A stretch of 64,000 nucleotides of DNA from Desulfarculus baarsii DSM 2075 (GTDB taxonomy: Bacteria; Desulfobacterota; Desulfarculia; Desulfarculales; Desulfarculaceae): NCBI RefSeq assembly GCF_000143965.1, contig NC_014365.1, forward strand, positions 2,755,501 through 2,819,500, given 5' to 3'. Every line of letters begins with the position of its first letter. The first letter of the stretch is position 1. Positions 54,905 to 62,939 of this stretch are shown here, piece by piece. The notes beneath the pieces were generated by a model that did no database searches, was not told the origin of the DNA, and saw nothing but the letters and a program-made list of their open reading frames with translations. Made by a program: the position numbers and the translations under genes.

Positions 54905-56587
54905 ATGACCGACACGGTCAAGCCCATATTGTCTGTGCGCGAAGTTGGTTTCAGCTATCCTGGCGATCGGCGGTGGGTGCTCGACAACGTCAGCCTCGAG
55001 TTGGGGCCCGGCGAGATTGTGCTGCTGACCGGCCCGACCGGATGCGGCAAAAGCACCCTGCTCAAGACGCTCAACGGCATCATCCCCCTGGAAAGCTCCG
55101 GGACCATGAAGGGCGCGGTTCTGGTGGACGGAGTTGACACCAGGACCGGCGCAACCTCCAGCCTGGCCCAGAAAGTGGGGTTGGTGTTCCAAAGCCCCGA
55201 CGATCAGCTTTTCTGTGGCAATGTAGACGATGAAGTCGCTTTTGGCCCGCAAAATCTGGGCCTTTCGGCCGATGAAACAGAGCGCAGGGTGCGGCGGTCG
55301 CTCGATAGCGTCGGCATCGCCTCGCTGGCGGGACGGCCATCGACAAGCCTTTCCGGCGGCCAAAAACAGCGGCTGGCCATAGCCGCGCAGTTGGCCATGC
55401 GCCCATCCATTCTGGCCCTGGACGAGCCCATCAGCCAACTTGACCCGGCCGGCGCCGCCGAAGTGCTGGGCGTGCTTAAAAAACTGGCCCTTGACGGCAT
55501 GGCCGTATTGCTGGTGGAGCACCGCATCGCCGAAACCATGGATGTGGCCCAGCGGGTGGAGATCATGGACGAGGGCCGGCTGGTTGGCCGGTTCGACATT
55601 GGCGATCTGCCCCAGCACTCCCCCTTGATGCGTCGCTTGGGCCTGCAAATCCCGGACGAGGCCCGCCTGGCCAGCGCTCTGGGCCAAGGCCTGGACCAAG
55701 ACATGCTGGGCCCGCTGGCCGCCGCCGCGCCGCCCCGCCCCACCGCGCGCCAGGAGACGGCCGCGGAGCCGGTGCTGGAAATGCAAGGCGTTGGCTTCGT
55801 CTATCCCAATGGCGGCGTGGAGGCCCTCAAGGACATCAACTTGTCGGTCATGCCGGGTGAAATAGTTGGCTTGATGGGCCCCAACGGTTCGGGCAAATCG
55901 ACCCTGCTGAGCATTTTGGCCGGACTCAATCGGCCCAGCCAGGGCCAGGTGCGCCTGGCCGGAAAACCCCTAGCCCATAAACCAGACCGCCGCACCCGTG
56001 GCCGCATAAGCCTACTTTTCCAAAACCCGGATCTTTTGCTCATCGAGCCCAGCGTGAGAAGCGAACTGCTTTCGGGCCCCCGCCATTTGCGCCGTCACCT
56101 GGCCACGGACGCCCTGGTCAGGCTGGCCCGGGGCCTGGGCCTGGCCGATTACCTGGATCTGCCGCCGTGGTCTTTGTCCAAGGGCCAACGGCTCAGGGTG
56201 GCCCTGGGCGCCTTGCTGGCCATGCAGCCTCAAGCGCTGCTGCTCGACGAGCCGACAACCGGCCAGAACCGTATGAATATCCAGCGCTTGCTTGCATCAC
56301 TGACCAACGGGCGGGGCAACCGGGCCACCATCATCTGTTCCCACGACTTGGACACGATATGCCACTTTGCCGACACCCTGGTGATACTGCAGCAGGGCCG
56401 CATCCTGGCCCAGGGCCCCATCCGCGACTTGGCCGCCGACACGGGCCTGTTGCGCGACGCCGGCCTCAGGCCAACCTTGGCCCTGGAGTTGTCGCGGCGT
56501 CTGGGCCGCAAGCCTCCCTGGCTCACCTGCCGGGAGATCATCGACTCGCTGCCCCCTGACCCGCGGCCAGAGGCGGCGAGCTCATGA
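54905..56587 (+). CDS. ECF-type importer ATPase with two fused nucleotide-binding domains
   Basis: This 560-aa protein has two ABC ATPase domains in tandem. Domain 1 has GPTGCGKSTLL, TSLSGGQKQR and ILALDEPISQLD. Domain 2 (from about 290) has GPNGSGKSTLL, a variant signature SLSKGQRLR and ALLLDEPTTGQN. This corresponds to EcfA and EcfA' fused. The start at ATG 54905 is about 100 bases after the TonB receptor stop. The signature in domain 2 (LSKGQ instead of LSGGQ) makes the two sites unequal. It overlaps the following lipoprotein gene by 4 bases. Confidence 0.85.
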   Translation: MTDTVKPILSVREVGFSYPGDRRWVLDNVSLELGPGEIVLLTGPTGCGKSTLLKTLNGIIPLESSGTMKGAVLVDGVDTRTGATSSLAQKVGLVFQSPDDQLFCGNVDDEVAFGPQNLGLSADETERRVRRSLDSVGIASLAGRPSTSLSGGQKQRLAIAAQLAMRPSILALDEPISQLDPAGAAEVLGVLKKLALDGMAVLLVEHRIAETMDVAQRVEIMDEGRLVGRFDIGDLPQHSPLMRRLGLQIPDEARLASALGQGLDQDMLGPLAAAAPPRPTARQETAAEPVLEMQGVGFVYPNGGVEALKDINLSVMPGEIVGLMGPNGSGKSTLLSILAGLNRPSQGQVRLAGKPLAHKPDRRTRGRISLLFQNPDLLLIEPSVRSELLSGPRHLRRHLATDALVRLARGLGLADYLDLPPWSLSKGQRLRVALGALLAMQPQALLLDEPTTGQNRMNIQRLLASLTNGRGNRATIICSHDLDTICHFADTLVILQQGRILAQGPIRDLAADTGLLRDAGLRPTLALELSRRLGRKPPWLTCREIIDSLPPDPRPEAASS

Positions 56588-58278
56588 TGCGCGCCTTGAT
56601 CACGGCCTTTTTCTGCCTGGCGCTGCTCGCGGCGGCCCAAGGCTGTCAAGAGCCGCCCCGGCCCATGGAGGCCTATTTCGTGCGCGGCGGCATGGTCATC
56701 GAAGCGGCCGACCTGCGTCAGGTCACGCTCTGGCTTGGCGACGCGCAAAAAGCGACATGGCGTTCTTCCACGGAGGCCGGCAAGCTCTTGGGGCCGGGGC
56801 GGCTGTGGCTGGATCTGGATTGGCGGCCGGGCCAGCGGTGGCGCGTCGAGGCTATCGGCGGGGAGCGGCGGGAGCAAACCACGATTACCGCGCCCCGCAA
56901 AGCCTCGCCGCTGCTGGTAGCCACCATCCCGTTGGAAGACGTTGACCCCGCCGGGCCCAATTCCGGCGGCAGCCCGGATACCGAGGTCCGGTTTTCGCCG
57001 GACGGCGAACGCCTGGCCATCGGCTCATACGGCGGATGGCTGCGGGTGGTGGAAAGTCGGGGGGGCCGCGAGGTCTTTTCGCGCAAAATGGCCGAGGGCA
57101 TGGTCAAGCGCATTGCCTGGTCAGAGGTAAACGGCCGTCAGGTGCTTTTTGTCGGAGAACAGAGCCCGGACGGCTTTCTCTATTGCCTGGAAGCCGACAC
57201 GGGCCGTGAGATCTGGCGCTACCGCACGGCCGACGACGTGGAGACGTCCACGGTCTCCGAAGACGACAGCCGCAACAGGATCTACAACCTGCCAGGCATC
57301 TACCAGTTGCAGGCCCTTGATAACGGCGACTTGGTGACCGTCAGCACCCATGGCTGGTTCAAGGGCGACCAGTGGATCACCAAATGCGTTGTCTATGGTT
57401 TGCGCGGCGACGATGGCCGGCTTAAATGGCGCTGGCCCGAAAAAGACACTTTTCCCCATTCCATCACCTGGTTCGGGGCCTCGGATTCTGGCGGCGTGCT
57501 TGGTTTTACCGCCCATCACGTGCGCCCCGCCGACGACATGCACTCGCAATACCCCGGCGGCATGTTTTATTGCCTCAACGGCGACGATGGACGCCTGTTG
57601 TGGAAATACGCGATCCCGCCGCTAAAGCCGCATTACAGCAGCGCCGGCGCCTGGCAGGCCGTGTGCGTGTCGCCAAACGGGCGACGGCTGTTCCTGGGCC
57701 TCAACGACGGGCGGGCCATGCTGTTCAACGCCGCCCAGGGCTCCAGGCCCGCGCCACTTTGGATAAAAGACCTGGGCACGCCGGTGATGGTCGGCGACGT
57801 GCCGGTGACCTCGCCGGTGAGCTACGCCGCCATGAGCAACGCTGTCGCCTACATGGTCCTGCCCAACAGCATCATCCCGGCAAGCTCCGGCAATCAGCGC
57901 AACCGGCGGCCCACGCCACACCCCATGGCCAATTATCTGGTGGCCATGGATATGCGGGGCCGCGTCATCTGGAACTGGCACGGCCAGGGCGCCTTCCAGG
58001 GCGTGTTTCTCTCTCGGGATGGCCGCTGGGTGGCCACGGCCCTCACCTCGGGCGGGATGACGCCGGATCTGAATCTGTTTGGCATGAACCTGTTCGACGT
58101 CACCCTGCCCGGCGGCGGCGCCGACAAGCTGGTGTTCCATTTTCCCACGGTGGGGCCGTTGCATTTTCAAGGGGCCGTCTCGCCAAGGGGTCGCTATGTC
58201 GCGGTCAGTGAATTTCCCTATTCCAGTGATGAAGGCAAGACGATCCATGGCCGCTACCAGGTTCACGTCATCCATTGA
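56584..58278 (+). CDS. Beta-propeller (PQQ-like repeat) lipoprotein of the ECF locus
   Basis: This 564-aa protein has a lipoprotein signal peptide (ALITAFFCLALLAAAQGC with the lipobox Cys at 21) and then repeated blades of the quinoprotein/PQQ-like type (RFSPDGERLAIGSYGGWLRV, YCLEADTGREIWRYRT, YCLNGDDGRLLWKYAIPP, AMDMRGRVIWNWHGQG). It is anchored in a membrane and faces the periplasm. Its place between the ATPase and S-component genes suggests a binding or docking role in import, not an enzymatic one. ECF importers normally have no such partner. Confidence 0.76.
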   Translation: MMRALITAFFCLALLAAAQGCQEPPRPMEAYFVRGGMVIEAADLRQVTLWLGDAQKATWRSSTEAGKLLGPGRLWLDLDWRPGQRWRVEAIGGERREQTTITAPRKASPLLVATIPLEDVDPAGPNSGGSPDTEVRFSPDGERLAIGSYGGWLRVVESRGGREVFSRKMAEGMVKRIAWSEVNGRQVLFVGEQSPDGFLYCLEADTGREIWRYRTADDVETSTVSEDDSRNRIYNLPGIYQLQALDNGDLVTVSTHGWFKGDQWITKCVVYGLRGDDGRLKWRWPEKDTFPHSITWFGASDSGGVLGFTAHHVRPADDMHSQYPGGMFYCLNGDDGRLLWKYAIPPLKPHYSSAGAWQAVCVSPNGRRLFLGLNDGRAMLFNAAQGSRPAPLWIKDLGTPVMVGDVPVTSPVSYAAMSNAVAYMVLPNSIIPASSGNQRNRRPTPHPMANYLVAMDMRGRVIWNWHGQGAFQGVFLSRDGRWVATALTSGGMTPDLNLFGMNLFDVTLPGGGADKLVFHFPTVGPLHFQGAVSPRGRYVAVSEFPYSSDEGKTIHGRYQVHVIH

Positions 58279-60209
58279 GGCGGCCATTGTCTAAACGCCT
58301 GACATGGGCCGTGATCGTATTGATCAGCGCAGCCGCGTTGGCCTGGTGGCTGTCCGCTCCAAACGGCGTCCCCGCGCCGGCCATTGAAAACGCCGTGTTC
58401 CGGCCCGGCGGAGTGAGCCTGCTCCTCGGCGCGGAAGCGTGCCTGGAGCGGCTGCGCATCGTCGAACAAGGTTCGGGGCTGGTGGCCGATGTGCGCTTAA
58501 ACGGCGTGAAACGGCAAAAGGTTTTCGCCGCCTTGGCCTGGCGTCCCGGCGCTGATTACGATCTGTTCCTGCGCACGGATCGGGGTTGGCTGAGCTTCGG
58601 GGCCCAGGCGCCGACCTTGGCCGAAAGCAGCATGCAGGTGGAGTTGCTGGCGCCTTACGACAGCGGCGCCGCCGAAATGCTCCAGCCAGGCGCGGCGTCA
58701 AAAAGCCATGGCGCCGTCATCGCGGCGGGGGACTACACGACCTGCGCCCTGATCCTGCGCAGCGGAATCCAGCGCCAAGCCCTGCTCCAGGGCAGCCTGA
58801 CCCTGGACGCCCCGGCCGAGTTCGACCAAACCAACCTGCCGCCAGATGTCGCCCTGCGCGGCCAAGCCGGGCGTTGGGTGATGTCGTTCACGCGTCGATT
58901 TTCCGGGGTTGGCGACGTCCACGCCCTGGTCTTTCGGGTCCGCGCGCCCCTGGGCGCGGCGTCCCTGCTCGGCGCCCGGCTGACCCTGAGCCATGGCGGC
59001 AAGCCCCAGCATTATCAACGCCAGATACGCCTCAAAGCCATGGACGCCGCCCAGATGGCCACCCGGATCAAGGTGTTGGCCGACAGCCTGCCCGCTAGCG
59101 CCATCGGCCTGGTCGATAGCCGGGCCACGGCCCAGACCCTTTATTTCCGGCCGCCGATGTTCGTGACGCTGACCCGCTGGTTGGGCCTGGGCGAGGCGGT
59201 CAAAATGTATTGGCAACCATATTCATACCAGTCGATCGTCCTGCGCAACGACTCTCGGGATACGGTCTCGCTGCTGATCAACGCCAAAACCGTGAGCGCC
59301 GACAGCGACCGCACGCCCGCCGCATTCTACCCGCCAGACCTGTTCACCGGCACAATGAAAGACATGTCCGTGGTTGTCAGCGCATCCTTGCTGCCGGGCG
59401 AAAGGGCCAGGGTGGCCGTGCCCATCTTTATCAGCTCCACGCCCATGCCCGGCCAATACCGCCGTCAGGTGACGATCAAGCCCATGGCTGGCAGCAAGCC
59501 GATCATGGTTCTGGAGTCGCCATTGCACATCCGCACCATGAACTGGCGGGCCCTGTTTTTCACCCTGGCCGCCTTGGTCACCGCGGCCATCGGCTTTGCC
59601 GTGCTGGCCTGGAAGTTCCGCGGTATCCTGGCCGGGTTGAAAATCCGTTGGGTGGTGATAATCGCCCTTTTCGGCTCGCTGAACTTCGTGGGCGTGAACC
59701 TGCCGATAATGGTTTTCGGGGCGATGATCCAGGGGTTGTTGGGCCCGTTCAGCGGCCTGATAACCGGCCTGTTCAGCGATCTGCTGTACTTCGCCCTCAC
59801 CGTCACCCTGATCCGCCTGATCCCGCGCCCCGGCGTGGTGGCCCTGAGCTCCTTGGTGCGATACCTGCTGGCGGCCATCATCGCCGGCGGGTTCCAGATC
59901 ACCGACTTGGTCTATCTGGGCACGGCCATCGCCGTAAAGGAGTCGGCCCTGTATCTGGCCGGGGTAACCCGCAAAAAAGAGGACTTTGTCTGGAACTGGC
60001 CGAACATGTGCCTGCTGGCGGCGCTGTTGGCCCTTGGCGACGCATTCTTGAACGCCACGTCCATTTATATTCACATGGTGGTTTTTCGTTTATATTTCGC
60101 CGATTGGTATATCGCGCTGAACGTCGTGGTCAACGGCTTGATCTACACCACGATGGCCGTGCTGCTGGGCAAGCGTTTCAGCGATCGGCTGGTTTGGGCG
60201 GAAGACTGA
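58275..60209 (+). CDS. Membrane protein: large extracytoplasmic domain fused to an ECF S-component-like domain
   Basis: This protein has about 644 residues. It has an N-terminal signal anchor (WAVIVLISAAALAWWL), about 390 residues predicted outside the cytoplasm with beta-rich character, then six helices from about 425 (FFTLAALVTAAIGFAVLAWK, then IALFGSLNFVGVNLPIM, GLLGPFSGLITGLFSDLLYF and others) that look like an S component. The start is TTG at 58275, overlapping the preceding TGA; a better start is not evident. It would bind substrate in the membrane with the T component and ATPase. The large outer domain could receive substrate from the lipoprotein. Confidence 0.72.
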   Translation: MRRPLSKRLTWAVIVLISAAALAWWLSAPNGVPAPAIENAVFRPGGVSLLLGAEACLERLRIVEQGSGLVADVRLNGVKRQKVFAALAWRPGADYDLFLRTDRGWLSFGAQAPTLAESSMQVELLAPYDSGAAEMLQPGAASKSHGAVIAAGDYTTCALILRSGIQRQALLQGSLTLDAPAEFDQTNLPPDVALRGQAGRWVMSFTRRFSGVGDVHALVFRVRAPLGAASLLGARLTLSHGGKPQHYQRQIRLKAMDAAQMATRIKVLADSLPASAIGLVDSRATAQTLYFRPPMFVTLTRWLGLGEAVKMYWQPYSYQSIVLRNDSRDTVSLLINAKTVSADSDRTPAAFYPPDLFTGTMKDMSVVVSASLLPGERARVAVPIFISSTPMPGQYRRQVTIKPMAGSKPIMVLESPLHIRTMNWRALFFTLAALVTAAIGFAVLAWKFRGILAGLKIRWVVIIALFGSLNFVGVNLPIMVFGAMIQGLLGPFSGLITGLFSDLLYFALTVTLIRLIPRPGVVALSSLVRYLLAAIIAGGFQITDLVYLGTAIAVKESALYLAGVTRKKEDFVWNWPNMCLLAALLALGDAFLNATSIYIHMVVFRLYFADWYIALNVVVNGLIYTTMAVLLGKRFSDRLVWAED

Positions 60210-61099
60210 TGTACGGACTCGATAGATACAATCAGGCCGGGCGGCCCGACGGGTTTTTGCAGGCCCTGGACAGTAGGCTCAAAATCATCTGCCTGTTGTG
60301 CGCCTCGGTCCTGGCGGTGGTGCTGGATCGGACCGAATCGCTGTTGATCCTCACGGGCCTGAGCCTGGCGGCCGCCATGGCGGCCGGGCTCGATCGCGGC
60401 AAAATCAAGCTGTTGCTGATTATGGCCCTGTTGTTGACCTGGGGCGCCATGTTCTCGCAGTCCATTTTTTACTATACCGAGCCGCGCACGGTTCTGCTAA
60501 ACGTGATCGCCCCGGATACGCCCCTCCTGGGGCCTCTGGTCGGCAATGTCAGCTTTTATCGAGAAGGCTTCATCTACGGCGCGGTGCAATCGCTGCGTTT
60601 TTCATCCATGTTGGTGCTGGGTCTGGTCTTTTGCTGGACCACCGAAAGCTCGGCCATGTTCCGGGGGCTGTTGCGGCTGCGCCTTCCCTTTACCCTGGCG
60701 TTCATGACCGTAACGGCCATACGCTTCCTACCAACCATAGCTGACGAATGCGCCATGGTGGCCCTGGCCGTGCGCATGCGCGGGGGCAAGGTCTTCTCCT
60801 GGAACCCCGTGGCCCTGGCCTCTTCCTGGCTGAACATCCTGCGGCCAGTGATCATCAACTGCTACCGCCGCTCCAATATCTTGGCCCTTTCCATCCAGGC
60901 CCGGGCCTTTAGCCCGAATCAGGCCGTCATCACGCCCCCCGCGCCCCTGCACGGGGCACAAAGGGTGGCGCTATGGGCCTTTCCGACTCTAACCGCCACG
61001 GTGGTGGCCATCAAGGCGCTCTATTGGTGCTATCTATTTGATTTGTATTACAACCATGGTTTGAGGCCCATCTACGAATTCGCCCGGTTGTACTTGTGA
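60209..61099 (+). CDS. ECF transporter T component (EcfT/CbiQ-like)
   Basis: This 296-aa protein has about five transmembrane helices and two cytoplasmic coupling helices ending in Arg motifs (ALAVRMRGGKVF and LSIQARAF), the pattern by which EcfT grips the ATPase. The N-terminal LDSRLKIICLLCASVLAVV is also family-like. The ATG overlaps the preceding TGA. It is the last gene of the TonB receptor-A-lipoprotein-S-T operon. Confidence 0.86.
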   Translation: MYGLDRYNQAGRPDGFLQALDSRLKIICLLCASVLAVVLDRTESLLILTGLSLAAAMAAGLDRGKIKLLLIMALLLTWGAMFSQSIFYYTEPRTVLLNVIAPDTPLLGPLVGNVSFYREGFIYGAVQSLRFSSMLVLGLVFCWTTESSAMFRGLLRLRLPFTLAFMTVTAIRFLPTIADECAMVALAVRMRGGKVFSWNPVALASSWLNILRPVIINCYRRSNILALSIQARAFSPNQAVITPPAPLHGAQRVALWAFPTLTATVVAIKALYWCYLFDLYYNHGLRPIYEFARLYL

Positions 61100-61124
61100 C
61101 GGACCGCATCGGCCGCCGCGCGAT

Positions 61125-61162
61125 AAAAAAGCGGGGCCACGGCGCGCTTGTCGTGGCCCCGC
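61125..61162 (-). terminator. Intrinsic terminator, oriented for - strand transcripts
   Basis: GCGGGGCCACG (61131-61141) and CGTGGCCCCGC (61152-61162) form an 11-bp perfect stem. Six A at 61125-61130 become a T-run only when read on the - strand. It may also slow + strand transcription leaving the ECF operon, but no T-run follows there. Confidence 0.7.
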
Positions 61163-61189
61163 CTTGGTGAAGCAGGCTCGGTCCAAACC

Positions 61190-61350
61190 CTCCAGCGCCA
61201 CCGTCGCGATCAGCGGCAGCAGCCGCCTGGGCAGACGCCGAGGCATCAGCAGATGCGCCAGTTTGTTTTGTTTCCCCGGAATGAACACGGCCCGGCCCTT
61301 TTCGATGGTTCGCAACCCGGCCTCGGATATGGACTCCGGGCTGGCCAGGC
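61190..61350 (-). pseudogene. C-terminal remnant of a short-chain dehydrogenase (SDR)
   Basis: The - strand frame reads LASPESISEAGLRTIEKGRA then VFIPGKQNKLAHLLMPRRLP, matching the C-terminal tail of SDR-family oxidoreductases. Upstream (toward 61430) the homology ends abruptly in Arg-rich sequence, and no Rossmann GxxxGxG region is present. The fragment abuts a DUF1353-like piece on the opposite strand, marking a recombination junction near 61355. Confidence 0.55.
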
Positions 61351-61374
61351 CACCGGAGGCGCGCCGTGGGCGGC

Positions 61375-61554
61375 GTGGCGAGCGGCAAAGCCAGCGTGCC
61401 GCGCCTGCTCTGGAGCCTGCTTTCGCCAACCGGAGTGCTCATCAAGGGCGCGGTCGCGCATGACTACCTGCATTCGCAGATCGGCCAGAAGCGCGGCTGG
61501 GGTTCGTTCATATCATATCCCATAATCTACATTCCGTTCGTCGATACCAAATAA
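61375..61554 (+). pseudogene. Fragment of a DUF1353-like phage-associated protein
   Basis: The + strand frame reads ASGKASVPRLLWSLLSPTGV and AVAHDYLHSQ before ending at a TAA. DUF1353 proteins of phages and prophages have the same ASVPRLLW...HDYLY pattern. The start of the gene is missing, replaced by the SDR remnant. Likely a prophage leftover. Confidence 0.5.
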
Positions 61555-61601
61555 CCCAAGACCGCTGCCATCAATAGAGAGTCACCTGTCCGCACACCGG
61601 T

Positions 61602-62054
61602 TCAGATACTGCTTGCCTTTGGTTTCCTCTTGATTGCTAAAAGCGAAAAGGCGTCTTTCAGAGCGTTCTCACTGTCGATTGCAAGAAGCAACCATTTCCC
61701 ATCATGATATGTCGTAGCCGTGTCGTATTCCTTTCTGGTGCATGGCGTCAGTCTGTCCCTCATGCCTTCCACTTTAGTCCGTTCTTCCGCGCCAAAAACG
61801 ATGAGCAATGCAAAACGGTTTTTCTCGGGAATCAACGTACAGAAGGATTTCGATTTCTTGTATCTGAGGGACCAGCCGTGTTTCTTTCCACCGAAAAGCC
61901 ATTCCGGGCAAAAGACGTTTGGGTAGAGTTGTTCGATCCACTCCACCGTGCGTTTCCAGTATCGATAGGCTTCTTTGCCGATCCAAACCGCGATTTCCGA
62001 ATCGCTGGGCGGATTATTGGGGGCTGTCATGCGACTACTGTATCCGTCCATCAT
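61602..62054 (-). CDS. DUF3788-like protein
   Basis: This 150-aa protein contains YRYWKRTVEWIEQLYPNV, LFGGKKHGWSLRYKKSKSFC and TLIPEKNRFALLIVFGAEE, the pattern of DUF3788 proteins, whose function is unknown. ATG 62054 has GGGAG six bases upstream. The gene is less GC-rich than the main window and lies among broken genes, which suggests acquisition from another source. Confidence 0.7.
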   Translation of the reverse strand: MMDGYSSRMTAPNNPPSDSEIAVWIGKEAYRYWKRTVEWIEQLYPNVFCPEWLFGGKKHGWSLRYKKSKSFCTLIPEKNRFALLIVFGAEERTKVEGMRDRLTPCTRKEYDTATTYHDGKWLLLAIDSENALKDAFSLLAIKRKPKASSI

Positions 62055-62063
62055 ACCATCTCC

Positions 62064-62600
62064 CTAAAAACTGATAGCATGTGCAGCAGCGCCTGGAAGC
62101 GCGTGGGTTCGTTCATGCCATGCCCCTCCGCCGGCGCGGCAGCTCGCAGCTCGCAGCTCGAGAAACACTTCATGTTCGGTGTCGCTTGTGCGCGAAGGAG
62201 ACCACGAGAGGTCCGAAGCGGCGGCTGAGACCGGCTCCGACCAAACGGTTCTCGGGAACAGACCCATGAAGTGACGATCATGAATGACCTTGGCGGCTTC
62301 GTTCACGTCTCTCAAGAGATATGCCATATCGGCCACGTACATGTCGATTCTTGAGTCGGGAACCCACCGCTATTCGAGGTAGCGCACGCCGCCGCCCGTT
62401 CCCGTCGCTGACGCCGGTCGCGGTACCCGGCGGCCCAAAGGCCTCCAAGACGAAATCCGGCTGGAACAGCGCGAACCCTCCGGGGGCAGTGTGTGCGAAG
62501 GCCGCGGCAATGGCGGTGGCAAAATCGGTGCGCGAGGTCATGTAGCTGCCCGCGTCGTGTACGAGGACACAATCAAAGACGCGCCCGAGCCGGCGATGTC
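62064..62600 (-). pseudogene. Broken class I SAM-dependent methyltransferase
   Basis: On the - strand, FDCVLVHDAGSYMTSRTDFA and HTAPGGFALFQPDFVLEAFG form the middle of a methyltransferase. A frameshift follows at about 62400. The next frame reads VRYLE, then TAG where Trp is expected, then RWVPDSRIDMYVADMAYLL and HDRHFMGLFPRTVW. One frameshift and one nonsense codon are therefore visible, and the N-terminal SAM-binding region is not recognisable. Confidence 0.6.
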
Positions 62601-62939
62601 AGGGGGCGCGCCGACCAAACCACCCAGGCTCAGGGCCTCGCCCGTGACGGTCAATTCTTCGCGTAGGTGTTGGCTATGGCGGCTTGAACCGCGCGCCCAG
62701 GGCCGGGCGCGGGCACTGCATCGGCTTGTCGAGCTAATTCCGAAAGTGTTTTGACGTATGCGAGCATGGCTGAACCGTGCGTGGACGAGCGAACGCCTGG
62801 CAAAACATTCCTGGATGGCCCGCCAAGCGTAAAAAAAGCTCCTAAAAAAGACGCCTAAAATCACCCCACCACGAATGACAATGACTGGTAAATACTATAT
62901 CCGTACAGCCAGATAGCACCGAAGAAGTCCTCGACCACG
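62601..62939. other. Stretch without recognisable gene
   Basis: Short open frames occur here on both strands, but none has a credible domain or ribosome-binding site. Part of it may be the decayed beginning of the adjacent methyltransferase pseudogene. The base composition changes from GC-rich to AT-richer near 62750. Confidence 0.4.
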
